A stretch of DNA of 64,000 bases, taken from positions 45,355 to 109,354 of the forward strand of contig NZ_NGUQ01000016.1 of assembly GCF_002179965.1 (NCBI RefSeq). Direction: 5' to 3'. The first letter of the stretch is position 1. Every line of letters begins with the position of its first letter. Below the pieces are notes generated by a model. The model had not been told where the DNA came from. It saw only the letters and a list, made by a program, of their open reading frames with translations, and did not search any database. Shown here piece after piece: positions 48,846 through 59,273 of the stretch. The translations under genes were made by a program, and so were the position numbers. The DNA comes from Pandoraea sp. PE-S2T-3 (GTDB taxonomy: Bacteria; Pseudomonadota; Gammaproteobacteria; Burkholderiales; Burkholderiaceae).

Positions 48846-48859
48846 GGAATTCCGAATTC
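48846..48859. promoter_or_regulatory. Possible GntR operator
   Basis: GGAATTCC followed directly by GAATTC, two overlapping palindromic cores 46-60 bases before the gntR start. The double symmetric site in front of an autoregulated regulator is suggestive only. Confidence 0.35.
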
Positions 48860-48964
48860 TACGCCGATGAGCGGATCTTGAGTCACGTGAATCGCTACGC
48901 AGATGAAAATTTGGAAGGTTGACCCTGAAACCGTGCAGATGACGGCGGTGCGTGAAGGCGCGGA

Positions 48965-49258
48965 TTACTTGCTCGGATCGAGCTCGGGCGGGGCGATGGA
49001 GGCCGCGTGCGATGGCGTTTGCAGCAATGCCTGCACGGTCGTACGGGTGCGTTGCAGGCGGCGGGCGAGCGCCCAGGCGTCGGCCTCGCGCTCGAACAGG
49101 CCGACGATCAGATGGGCTTCGCCGGCGAAGCCATCGGAAAACAGGCCGATATTCTTCGCGATCATCTCGCTCGCCCGTTCCACCGAGACGGTGTACTGAC
49201 GCGGTGAACGGTACTGATTGATGACGACAGCAAAGGCGTGGGAGAACGCGTCAGACAT
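48965..49258 (-). CDS. Hypothetical small protein
   Basis: A 97-residue soluble protein: FAVVINQYRSPRQYTVSVERASEMIAKNIGLFSDGFAGEAHLIVGLFEREADAWALARRLQRTRTTVQALLQ. GGAGGCTC before the ATG at 49258 gives a good ribosome site. Alpha/beta with an amphipathic second half. No family recognised. Located between gntR upstream region and a minus-strand terminator, so monocistronic. Confidence 0.6.
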   Translation of the reverse strand: MSDAFSHAFAVVINQYRSPRQYTVSVERASEMIAKNIGLFSDGFAGEAHLIVGLFEREADAWALARRLQRTRTTVQALLQTPSHAASIAPPELDPSK

Positions 49259-49452
49259 GCGAGAGCCTCCTTCGGAGCCCGTGCGCGACATTCGGCAAGC
49301 GTTGCCGGTCGTCCACGCAAAAGCACGCACACAACGTTGTGCTTCCGGTGATTGTAGGCGATGTGTGTGTCCCTGTCGGGGCAAAGCGCCGGGCGAGCCG
49401 CCGGTATTTGCACCGCTGGACAAGCGTCAAGAATGCGCGGCAAAAAGCCGGC

Positions 49453-49481
49453 AAAAAAATGCCGCCGAGCGGGTCGGCGGC
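49453..49481 (-). terminator. Minus-strand terminator
   Basis: GCCGCCGA (49461-49468) with TCGGCGGC (49474-49481), and on the minus strand a following run of seven T. It would stop transcripts from the small genes at 49686-50197. The rest of 49259-49642 shows no supported gene. Confidence 0.8.
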
Positions 49482-49642
49482 GCAACAGAGAGGGGTGACA
49501 GCGCAACCGGAGTTGCCAGACACAGCGTAGTTGCCGGGAATGACAAAGCGATGACCGCTGCGGTCATCACGACCGGATGACTATCCAGATTCGAAGGCGA
49601 CGGCACCACACCCGGTAACGTCAGGCGTTACCGGCCGCTATC

Positions 49643-49678
49643 GCCAAGTCGGCCAAGTCGGCCAAGATCGCCAAGCCG
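49643..49678 (+). repeat. Tandem 9-base repeat, four copies
   Basis: GCCAAGTCG, GCCAAGTCG, GCCAAGATC, GCCAAGCCG in tandem, directly past the 3' end of the small membrane gene at 49686. A nearby inverted repeat CCGGTAACG/CGTTACCGG lies at 49612-49634. Confidence 0.7.
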
Positions 49679-49685
49679 TGTGTGG

Positions 49686-49874
49686 CTACACGAGTACCGG
49701 CAGCGCCTGCACGACAAGCAGCCCGACGAGGGCGCCGACCACGGCACCCACGGCGCGCAGACTGTAGCGCGTCGCTCGGGTGGTGACCGGGATGCCGCCG
49801 ACAAGCAGGGCACCGGCAACCGCCATGGGCAGGAACAGCGTCAGGTCGTAAAGATTGAAGTGGAATACGGGCAT
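49686..49874 (-). CDS. Small membrane protein
   Basis: A 62-residue protein with two hydrophobic helices (LTLFLPMAVAGALLVGGIPV and AVGAVVGALVGLLVVQALPV) joined by a basic loop (TTRATRYSLR). The ATG at 49874 follows GAGGAG. The long frame upstream is not protein-like. Function unknown; small two-helix membrane proteins of this sort are common and poorly characterised. The gene at 49991 is read in the same direction 116 bases upstream. Confidence 0.6.
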   Translation of the reverse strand: MPVFHFNLYDLTLFLPMAVAGALLVGGIPVTTRATRYSLRAVGAVVGALVGLLVVQALPVLV

Positions 49875-49990
49875 CGTTCTTGTCTCCTCGCCTGAAAGCC
49901 ATTCCACTATAGGACGGCTGGCGAGGATGCCCAAATTTGGTGCGTCGCAGCATGTTGCTGCGACGAGACTGGCTTGCGCGAAGGTGGCGC

Positions 49991-50197
49991 TCAGTCGTCC
50001 TGACGCACCGCGTGCATCTTGCGGCGGGCGCTCCAGAGCGCCATGTCCTTGCGGGTGGGGGCACGTTCGTTGACGTTGATGCCGACCGGGCGCGAACGCA
50101 CGGCGGATATCGGTGCGTCGCCGGGTTCGCTGCGCGCCTGAACCATCATCACGAGCGTAAATAGCGAGGCGGCAAGCGCCAGCAGGATTAGCTTCAT
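49991..50197 (-). CDS. Small exported or membrane-anchored protein
   Basis: A 68-residue protein with a hydrophobic N-terminus (KLILLALAASLFTLVMMVQA), then a polar tail (RSRPVGINVNERAPTRKDMALWSARRKMHAV). It may be a signal peptide with cleavage after VQA or a single anchor. No family recognised. The ATG follows GGGGGCC; ribosome site is weak. It precedes the small membrane gene at 49686 on the same strand. Confidence 0.55.
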   Translation of the reverse strand: MKLILLALAASLFTLVMMVQARSEPGDAPISAVRSRPVGINVNERAPTRKDMALWSARRKMHAVRQDD

Positions 50198-50576
50198 AAG
50201 GCCCCCGGGTGAAACATGAATTGCATCTGGTCGGTGTTATCGATCGCTCGGATCGTCTATGGCGCGCGGCATATGCCGGCAACGCACTTGCGATCTTCTT
50301 GCAATCTCTGGATCTGGCACGGCTTACGGCGAGACGGCTTCTGTTGCCACTGACGGTCCTGACTGCTTTTCTGGCCGGGGGGCTCGGTGCATGTCCTGCA
50401 ATTCGCGATGCGAGGCGCATCTTAGCGGCCGATTATGACAACATTCCTGCCGGATAAGAAAGCACTTATCGCTTTTATCGTTCGTTGCTGCGGCATAACA
50501 ACGAACACGGAGCCCTTTAGCGTATAGCGACGCCTGCCGCCAAAAGTTTAGAAATGGTGACAACTTTTTAGCGTCA

Positions 50577-50615
50577 CGGGCCGGCGGCCCCCAAAAAGGG
50601 GGTATCGCCGGCCCG
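50577..50615. terminator. GC-rich hairpin downstream of the chitinase operon
   Basis: CGGGCCGGCG (50577-50586) pairs with CGCCGGCCCG (50606-50615); inside it, CCCCC pairs with GGGGG around AAAAA. Lies about 43 bases past the holin-like gene (minus strand). No T run. The rest of 50198-50657 has no supported gene; a plus-strand frame at 50209 looks like chance. Confidence 0.5.
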
Positions 50616-50657
50616 AATCCGCGCGAACCCGCCCGAAAGCGCGGTGCACGCAGAGAC

Positions 50658-50876
50658 TTAGGGCTGCCGCGACGCCTCATCCTGCGACATCTGCGCCCTC
50701 TGCGGGACGCCGCGCCGGGCGCGCTCCGGCAACGCCACAGCGGCGAGCGACGCCAATGCCGCGCCCGCCTGCGCGATCTCGTGCATCACGTCGGGCGACG
50801 TGCCGAGCGAGACGGCCAGTCCGGTCAGGCCCGCCCACGTCGACGGTTCGAGCAGCCGTGCAATGAGAAAACCCAT
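50658..50876 (-). CDS. Holin-like small protein paired with chitinase
   Basis: A 72-residue protein: MGFLIARLLEPSTWAGLTGLAVSLG, then QAGAALASLAAVALPE and a polar C-terminus rich in Arg, Gln and Ser. One or two hydrophobic helices and a short tail give the size and layout of small holins or holin-like export proteins. It begins 2 bases after the stop of the chitinase gene, which lacks a signal peptide, so the pair may form a holin-dependent export unit as known for Serratia chitinases. The family assignment is inference. Confidence 0.55.
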   Translation of the reverse strand: MGFLIARLLEPSTWAGLTGLAVSLGTSPDVMHEIAQAGAALASLAAVALPERARRGVPQRAQMSQDEASRQP

Positions 50877-50878
50877 GG

Positions 50879-52474
50879 TCAGCCTCCCGTCTCGTCGAGC
50901 ACCGTTTTGCCGCTGAAATAGAACGGCTGCATATCGAGCGTCGAGAGCACCACCTTCTGGCCCAGCCCCTCGTGCGCCGCGTTGGCCAGCACGCCGTTGT
51001 CCTGGTCGATGGTCCAGGTGAACAGGCCGCCCAGCCCATTACGACGGACATAGTCGCCCTTGGCCTTCACCGTGCGCGGGGTGTCGAGCGACAGGAACAA
51101 GCCGCTCGACGGGTTGAACAGGAAGTCGGCGTCCGCCACCGTATCGGTGTACAGCGAGAAGCCGTTGCGCGCGCCGCCGTTTTCGAGATCGAGATAGTTG
51201 AACAGCATGTCGAAGTACTCGGTCGTGCCCGATTCGAACGTCCCGGTGGTGATGTCGCTGCCCGGCGTGTAAGTGCCCGAGAGCGGTGCCACGCTGCCGA
51301 TCTGTGCCTGACAGGCGTTGCGGCTGTACCCCGCGTAGCCGATATGCACCATCGCCAGCGGCACCTTGGCCTGACGCAGCCAGTTCACCGCGCGGTCGAT
51401 GGAGAACGCACCGCTGGCGCTTGGGTCCGTGTCGTGCAGGTTGGTGTGATGCGCAAGCGCCGGTGCCCACGGGGTGCCGAAGAAGTCATAGGTCATCAGA
51501 TTGATGCGCGTGACGCCGGCCGCAACGAGCCCGGGCAGATTGGCTTTCGCCATGTCGGCGACGTTGGCCGAGGCCGCGATCGAAATCTCCACGTCCTTGC
51601 GTCCCGCTGCCACCAACGCCTTCTTGAGATCGCCGACGAGGGCGGCATAGTTCGGCCCGTCGGTGTCGTCGTAGGTATTGCCGTCATCGGCCGGTGAGCC
51701 CGGATATTCCCAGTCGAGGTTGATCTCGCTGAACATCGGAAACCGCTTGAGCAGATCGACCACGCTCGCACAAAACGTCTTGCGTCGCGGCGCACTGGTG
51801 GCCATGCCGTGGAACGCCTGACTCATCGTCCATCCGCCGATGGCGATGGCCAGCTTGAGCGCCGGGTTTTTGGCATGCAGCAGGCGCAGACCACCTAGCA
51901 CGCCTTGCGCACGCGCTTGCAGGAACATCGGCATCACGTCGTTGCTCACCCAGCCGTCGAAGCCGCAATTGCGGTACGAGAGCACGTCGCCCCAACTGTC
52001 GACGAAGGTCGCCTGATCGGCGTTGCGCTGAAAGTCCGTCGCGGCGCGGGTGATCGTCTGCGCCTTTTCTCCCTGATCGCCGACGATGCCGGCGAAGCCG
52101 ATGATCAACCGGTCGTAGGCGAACGGGTCGAGCTGCATCAGGTCGACACCGCGTCCTGCCGCGTCGTTGCTGAAGTCGCCGTCAAGGCGGCCATCGTATT
52201 GCGACCAGTCGGTGTAGTAGCCCGACACCTGCAACGTGCTCTTGGCGTAACGGTTGTAGACGGGGCGCGCGACGCGTGCCGACGTGTACGACAGTTGGGT
52301 TGTGCTGGTGCCGGGGTCGAAACCGTTTTGCGCGTAGGTGGTTTCGGTGGCGCCGCCCGACGGGTCAGCCGGATAGACGAGGGGAGAGGTGGTGACGGCA
52401 GCGGTATCGGTCAGCGGGGCCGCCGGTGCAGCGGTGGCCATCGGGGCAAGGGGCTTGCGAGTGGTGTCAGACAT
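50879..52474 (-). CDS. GH18 chitinase-like protein without a signal peptide
   Basis: A 531-residue glycoside hydrolase of family 18. The SxGG-like strand AIAIGGWTMS is near 210-218, and the catalytic region reads INLDWEYPG with Asp254 and Glu256. The first two Asp of the DxxDxDxE motif are Ser249 and Asn252, so the active site is incomplete towards the N-terminal side, although Asp254/Glu256 stay. YDFFGTPW (around 330) and GGLFTWTIDQDNG near 490 are other GH18 marks. The first 75 residues are Ala/Thr/Pro-rich and have no Sec signal. It precedes a holin-like gene by 2 bases, and a regulator gene with two winged helices lies upstream. Confidence 0.88.
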   Translation of the reverse strand: MSDTTRKPLAPMATAAPAAPLTDTAAVTTSPLVYPADPSGGATETTYAQNGFDPGTSTTQLSYTSARVARPVYNRYAKSTLQVSGYYTDWSQYDGRLDGDFSNDAAGRGVDLMQLDPFAYDRLIIGFAGIVGDQGEKAQTITRAATDFQRNADQATFVDSWGDVLSYRNCGFDGWVSNDVMPMFLQARAQGVLGGLRLLHAKNPALKLAIAIGGWTMSQAFHGMATSAPRRKTFCASVVDLLKRFPMFSEINLDWEYPGSPADDGNTYDDTDGPNYAALVGDLKKALVAAGRKDVEISIAASANVADMAKANLPGLVAAGVTRINLMTYDFFGTPWAPALAHHTNLHDTDPSASGAFSIDRAVNWLRQAKVPLAMVHIGYAGYSRNACQAQIGSVAPLSGTYTPGSDITTGTFESGTTEYFDMLFNYLDLENGGARNGFSLYTDTVADADFLFNPSSGLFLSLDTPRTVKAKGDYVRRNGLGGLFTWTIDQDNGVLANAAHEGLGQKVVLSTLDMQPFYFSGKTVLDETGG

Positions 52475-52561
52475 GGTGTGGCTCCTGAGAATGAAAGGAC
52501 AGTGGCCTTCGCCGGGCGGCGCTTGCCGCGCCGGCTGTGGCGTATTCAGACTCGGGCACGC

Positions 52562-53377
52562 TCACCGCCCGTACCAGCGCAAATGCCGTGTCAGCCACGT
52601 GAGCGAGCGCTTTACGCGGCTGAGACATTGATGAAGGCACGGGCGCAGACGCTGGCGCAGGGTATGCCAATGCCCGCCATCGCAAGCACGCGCGCCGCCG
52701 CGCTGATCGATCGCTGTTGCCGGCGTAGGTGCGCTTGGCGCGAAGCGATAGCCCATGCGTGGCACGGTCACGATCTGGCGATGCAGATCGAGGGGAATGA
52801 GCTTGCGGCGCAGGCGGGAAACCACTTGCATGAGGTTGGTGTCGTCCTGATCCGGACGGTCAGGCCAAAGACGCGCGATCAGCGTACGTTTGTCATGCAC
52901 GACGTGTGGTGGCGAGAGCAGGGCGCGCAACAGGCGGTACTCGATCTGCGGAATCCGGACGACGATGCCGTTGCGCGACACCTCGCCGTGTCCTTCACGG
53001 GCGACGCAGTGCCGTGGCAGCGCGTCGAGCGCAGGCGAAGCGCTCGTGGTCTGCCCGGTTTGCGCGGTGTGTATTGCCCCCGCTGGCGGGTCGAACCGAT
53101 AGCCGACGCGTGCCACCGTCACGATGGCGCGTTGCAGACCGAGCGGAGCCAGTGAGCGGCGCAGGCGCGAGACCAGTTGCACGATCGCGGCCTCCTCCAT
53201 CCACTGCGCGCGGCGTCCCCACAGCGCTTCCATGAGCACGCGCTTGTCGAGCGAGGTACCGGCGTGGGTGGCCAGCAGCACCAGCAGACGCTTTTCCTGT
53301 TCGGAGAGCCGGGCGGCGATGCCCTGACGCTGCACGAGATTGGTGACGTCGTCGAGGTCGAACGATGACATCGGCAT
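52562..53377 (-). CDS. Regulator with two tandem OmpR-type winged helices
   Basis: A 271-residue protein with two Trans_reg_C (PhoB/OmpR) DNA-binding domains and no receiver or sensor domain. Domain 1, about residues 20-96: RLSEQEKRLLVLLATHAGTSLDKRVLMEALWG...VQLVSRLRRSL...IVTVARVGYRFDPP. Domain 2, about 136-213: IPQIEYRLLRALLSPPHVVHDKRTLIARLWP...LMQVVSRLRRKL...IVTVPRMGYRFAP. Both keep the GYRF wing end. The spacer of 40 residues is disordered. A tandem of two such domains is unusual. It lies directly upstream of the chitinase gene on the same strand, so it likely regulates it. No phosphorylation site is present. Confidence 0.85.
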   Translation of the reverse strand: MPMSSFDLDDVTNLVQRQGIAARLSEQEKRLLVLLATHAGTSLDKRVLMEALWGRRAQWMEEAAIVQLVSRLRRSLAPLGLQRAIVTVARVGYRFDPPAGAIHTAQTGQTTSASPALDALPRHCVAREGHGEVSRNGIVVRIPQIEYRLLRALLSPPHVVHDKRTLIARLWPDRPDQDDTNLMQVVSRLRRKLIPLDLHRQIVTVPRMGYRFAPSAPTPATAIDQRGGARACDGGHWHTLRQRLRPCLHQCLSRVKRSLTWLTRHLRWYGR

Positions 53378-53634
53378 GGAGCGCTCCTTGTGACGAGAAA
53401 GGGAGGCTCACCGTAGCGACGCGTCATCGCCTGTCACAAGGCCGCAAGCGCGGCATAGGTGCGCGGGCCACGTGCCCTGCGTGCCTTGGTGATCTTTCAC
53501 ATCGTTTTCACAGGGTCTGCACACCGTCACGCGCAGGCGCCGCGCGGTAAGATACTCGTCTCGCCCTATGCGGCGACGCTGCATCCAAGACGTTGCAGGT
53601 TTTTCAGACTATTTGAAGACTCCCGGATCTCGTC

Positions 53635-54489
53635 ATGCTCGAACTCATTGCCGAACACCGTTGTTTCGGCGGCGCGCAGCGCTTTTACCGCCATGCCTCG
53701 ACGGCCATCGGTCTGCCGATGCGCTTTTCGGTGTTCATTCCGCCGCAAGCACGCGATGGCCGCGCCGTGCCGGCGTTGTTTTATCTGGCCGGTCTGACGT
53801 GTACCGAAGAGACGTTCATGATCAAGGGCGGCGCGCAGTGGCTGGCCGCTGAGCACGGCGTCGCGCTGATCACGCCGGATACGAGCCCGCGCGGCGCGGG
53901 TGTGCCCGGCGAGACGGATGCGTGGGACTTTGGCGCCGGTGCAGGTTTCTATCTGGATGCGACGCAGGCACCGTGGTCGACGAATTACCGCATGTACAGC
54001 TATGTCGTCGATGAGTTGTATGGGCTGGTGACGCAGACGCTGCCGATCGACGCGAGCCGTGTCGGTATCTTCGGCCACTCGATGGGCGGTCACGGGGCCC
54101 TGACGATCGCATTGCGTAACCCGGATAAATTCCACTCGGTGTCCGCGTTCGCGCCTATCGCCGCACCGATGCACTGCCCGTGGGGCGAGAAGGCCTTCAC
54201 GGGGTATCTGGGCAGCGATCGCGAGACGTGGCGTCAGTACGACGCGAGCGAGCTGGTGGCGAAGGCGGGGAAAGCGGTATTCCCGGGCGGCATTCTGATC
54301 GATCAGGGGTTGAACGACCAGTTTCTCGAAGCGCAACTGCATCCGGACATCTTCGAGCGTGCCTGTCGCGACGCCGGCCAGCCGCTGAACTTGCGCCGGC
54401 ACAACGGTTACGACCACGGTTACTACTTCATCCAGACCTTCATGGCCGACCACCTGACGCACCACGCCGAGCACTTGCGCGCGTATTGA
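53635..54489 (+). CDS. fghA: S-formylglutathione hydrolase
   Basis: A 284-residue esterase that hydrolyses S-formylglutathione to formate and glutathione in formaldehyde detoxification. The nucleophile Ser149 is in GIFGHSMGGHGAL, the acid is in LIDQGLNDQF, and His in NGYDHGYYFIQTF, all typical of the FghA/esterase D family. LTCTEETFMIKGGAQ and TSPRGAGVPGE are the other landmarks. Length is as in E. coli FrmB/YeiG (277-278). Usually next to a glutathione-dependent formaldehyde dehydrogenase gene; none is seen here. Divergent from the winged-helix regulator. Confidence 0.95.
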   Translation: MLELIAEHRCFGGAQRFYRHASTAIGLPMRFSVFIPPQARDGRAVPALFYLAGLTCTEETFMIKGGAQWLAAEHGVALITPDTSPRGAGVPGETDAWDFGAGAGFYLDATQAPWSTNYRMYSYVVDELYGLVTQTLPIDASRVGIFGHSMGGHGALTIALRNPDKFHSVSAFAPIAAPMHCPWGEKAFTGYLGSDRETWRQYDASELVAKAGKAVFPGGILIDQGLNDQFLEAQLHPDIFERACRDAGQPLNLRRHNGYDHGYYFIQTFMADHLTHHAEHLRAY

Positions 54490-54584
54490 GCCGGCCGGTC
54501 AGTGAACGGCGGAGTGCATCTGTCGAGGCGTTGGCCCCGGCGGATGCCGCCTGCCGTTATCCGCGATAGCGCCGCGCAGTCGCC

Positions 54585-55442
54585 TTACACCGCCCGCGCT
54601 TCGTAACGGCGCGGCGGGTTCACAATCTCGTCCTGTGCGCGAACGATTTCCAACTCGTAGCGCCCGGCGAGATGCGTGACCGACAGCACGGCATCGACGG
54701 CGGCCAGCGTGTGTTCGAACGCGGCCCGCACCGTATCGCCCTTCAGCAGACGTGCGAGAAAGATGCCCGAGGTCAGGTCGCCCACGCCCACCGGGTGGCG
54801 CGAGAACGGGTAGAGCGGGCGCGAGCCATGCCAGGCTTCGTCGGCCGTGACCACGAGCATGTCGAAGCGGCCGGCGGGTTTGCCCGTGTATTCCAGATGC
54901 TTGACCAGCACCATCTTCGGCCCTCGTGCGAGCAGCGCACGACAGGCGGCGAGCGCATCGTCGAACGTATCGATCGGATGCTGTGACAGCTTTTCCAGTT
55001 CGAGATGATTGGGCGTCATGATGTCGGCCACGTCCGGCATGTGCTCGACCAGATACTGCTCGATGCCCGGTTTGACCTGACACCCTTTCTCCGGATGCCC
55101 CATCACCGGGTCGCACAGATAGATCGCCGCCGGATTCGCCTGCTTCACGCGTCGCACGGCCTCGACCACGAAGCCGGCCTGCTCGGGCGCGCCGAGATAA
55201 CCGGAGAGCACCGCATCGCAATTGGCCAGTTCGCCGATATCGGCGATGCCATCGACCAGCCGCAGAATTTCTTCGCTCGGCAGCGCCTGTCCGGTCCATT
55301 TGCCGTATTGCGTGTGATTCGAGAATTGCACCGTGTTGATCGGCCAGACGTTCACGCCAAGACGGCGCATCGGAAACTCGGCGGCGCTGTTGCCGGCATG
55401 TCCGAAGACCACATGCGACTGGATGCTGAGAATGTTTTTCAT
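54585..55442 (-). CDS. pdxY: Pyridoxal kinase
   Basis: A 285-residue PdxY, the ATP-dependent kinase of the vitamin B6 salvage pathway that makes pyridoxal phosphate. The pattern [29 protein letters not shown] (start chosen at 55442; the frame extends 16 codons upstream), [20 protein letters not shown] and [19 protein letters not shown] (ATP/anion loop with GxGD) is the ribokinase-like family. Length agrees with the E. coli enzyme (287). It lies alone on the minus strand between fghA and a glycosyltransferase-like gene. Confidence 0.95.
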   Translation of the reverse strand: MKNILSIQSHVVFGHAGNSAAEFPMRRLGVNVWPINTVQFSNHTQYGKWTGQALPSEEILRLVDGIADIGELANCDAVLSGYLGAPEQAGFVVEAVRRVKQANPAAIYLCDPVMGHPEKGCQVKPGIEQYLVEHMPDVADIMTPNHLELEKLSQHPIDTFDDALAACRALLARGPKMVLVKHLEYTGKPAGRFDMLVVTADEAWHGSRPLYPFSRHPVGVGDLTSGIFLARLLKGDTVRAAFEHTLAAVDAVLSVTHLAGRYELEIVRAQDEIVNPPRRYEARAV

Positions 55443-55627
55443 GGTGACGAGGCGGGAAGGCAGAGCCATAGGTAACGCAAAACGCGTCATGCCAAAAGCG
55501 ACAGACGGTCAGCGTAGCACCGCGCATTACCGGGATGCAATGCCAAGGGCGGCGGGCGGACTGCAAAAGCAGGCGCGGCGCAGCCGGATACGGTGTTCAT
55601 TCCGTTCACACATCCCCATTCCGGCTC

Positions 55628-56929
55628 ATGCTTTCGTCCACCTCATCCACACGGCCACACGCTTCTGTTGCCGCCACGTCTGCCGCGACGCCAGACGCCA
55701 TCACAACGCCCAGGCGCAGCGTCATCGCCCGGCGATTTGCCGACGAACTCGATTGCACCGAGGCCGTGCTGAAGCCCGAGACGCTCGCCTTCGCCATTCG
55801 CTTCGAAGGCGGCGAAGTGCCGGTGCACAGAGATCTGGCCTATGACCTCTGGTACGCCAGACGTCTCGATGGCACGCGACAGTACTTCGGCAACGAGGGG
55901 GTGGTCGACAAGTGGTTCAAGCGCGCTGCGCCGACGCCGGACACTGACGCTGTGACGAGTGCCGTACAGCAGCGATACCGGCTCAAGCGCATGGGGTATC
56001 GCTTTGCCGCGCACGCCGTATCTTTGCCGCCGGAGGCTGTGCGCAAACCGCTGCCGCGTGTGGCGCATACGGTATGGCTCGGTGGCAGGATGTCGACATG
56101 GATATTTGCCAACATCGCGCGTCTGGGCCGTAGTTTCGAGAAGGCGTCGCCGTCATTTGCCGTGCAACTTCACGTCATGAAGTCGCGTGCGCAGGCACCT
56201 GCGTTGCACCAGCAACTCGATGGTTTGCCGAACGTCACAGTCAAAGTCCTCACCGACGAGCCGTTTTTTCGCGACTTCGCGGCTTCGCCGTCGTTTGCCA
56301 TGTTCCGTGAGCTGACGGCAGCGAAATACTGGAGCGCGCCACACGACGCCGTGCGCTACCGGGTGTTGCACGCACTCGGTGGCATCTTGTTCGATCCGCG
56401 CGACAAGTTCCGATTTGGCCCGCTGACGCTGCCTGAGGCGTTGGCGCTGGCCGACGTGGCGGTGAGCGGGTTCATCGTGCCGCCTCATGCTTGCCAATAC
56501 AGTCCGTTGCATGTGGGAATCATGGCGTCGTTGCCGGGCAATCCGGCCATCGAAGCCATCAACGACAACATGTGGCGCAAGTGGCAGGAGATGACTGGCG
56601 ACGGCGCGCCGCCGTGCTATCGCGAGTGGTTGTGCGCGCCGACGCAAGCACCGGATGCGTGGCTCACACGTACGTTGAGTGATCTATGCGGCCCGCACCT
56701 CGTGACCCATGTGCTGTATGACTGGGTGCCGGGCATCCGCACGATGGTCGACATGATGAAGGCCAACGAGGATGGCATCGAGATAGGCGGGAATGCCCGT
56801 CCGGAATACGCGGCGTTGATGGACTACTACTTCGCGTTCGACAAGCAGATGGCCGCCGTAGATTCTGCCGATGACCGGCGAGACATCGCCATGGATCTCG
56901 CGCTGGGCGTGCTGGCGCGCTCGGGGTAA
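55628..56929 (+). CDS. TcdA/TcdB-like glycosyltransferase domain protein
   Basis: A 433-residue protein with a GT-A fold pattern like the glucosyltransferase domain of large clostridial toxins and related effectors (pfam12919). VWLGG is at 149-153, Asp240 and Arg243 in HDAVR take the place of the SDxxR motif, and GGILFDPRD at 251-259 replaces the GGxYxDxD metal site; DPRD keeps two Asp with one extra residue between. Residues 160-235 (IARLGRSFEKASPSF, LPNVTVKVLTDEPFFRDFA) form the insert helices. Start at 55628 is tentative. No signal peptide, so it may be a secretion-system effector or a cytoplasmic enzyme. Neighbours give no pathway. Confidence 0.65.
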   Translation: MLSSTSSTRPHASVAATSAATPDAITTPRRSVIARRFADELDCTEAVLKPETLAFAIRFEGGEVPVHRDLAYDLWYARRLDGTRQYFGNEGVVDKWFKRAAPTPDTDAVTSAVQQRYRLKRMGYRFAAHAVSLPPEAVRKPLPRVAHTVWLGGRMSTWIFANIARLGRSFEKASPSFAVQLHVMKSRAQAPALHQQLDGLPNVTVKVLTDEPFFRDFAASPSFAMFRELTAAKYWSAPHDAVRYRVLHALGGILFDPRDKFRFGPLTLPEALALADVAVSGFIVPPHACQYSPLHVGIMASLPGNPAIEAINDNMWRKWQEMTGDGAPPCYREWLCAPTQAPDAWLTRTLSDLCGPHLVTHVLYDWVPGIRTMVDMMKANEDGIEIGGNARPEYAALMDYYFAFDKQMAAVDSADDRRDIAMDLALGVLARSG

Positions 56930-56936
56930 ATGAAAA

Positions 56937-56986
56937 CGCCCGCTGCCGGATCGCCGTCATCTTTCATGACGGCCCGGCAGCGGGCG
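56937..56986. terminator. Long two-part hairpin between convergent genes
   Basis: CGCCCGCTGCCGG (56937-56949) pairs with CCGGCAGCGGGCG (56974-56986); inside, GCCGTCAT (56953-56960) pairs with ATGACGGC (56966-56973). A nearly continuous 21-base-pair stem between the glycosyltransferase-like gene and fusA, serving both sides. No T run. Confidence 0.65.
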
Positions 56987-57011
56987 TGGCTGGCTCCCGT
57001 AAGGGGCGAGC

Positions 57012-59111
<2,100 letters not shown>

Positions 59112-59273
59112 GATGCACCTCTTTTGCCAGGCGTGGGAAAAGCATAGGAGCAGCCATCATACTCCAATGTCGCGTTACCGCGCTGGCAGGCAATTCGCCC
59201 CGAAGACCAGCAGCCACGGGGCTTTGCGACCGACTGGCGCAGGCGGGCAAGCCGCCTGCGCCGGCCTGCTGCA

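Noticed and set aside
50209..50457. An 82-codon plus-strand frame upstream of the chitinase operon end
   Set aside because: No ribosome site, and the composition suggests chance in an intergenic stretch.
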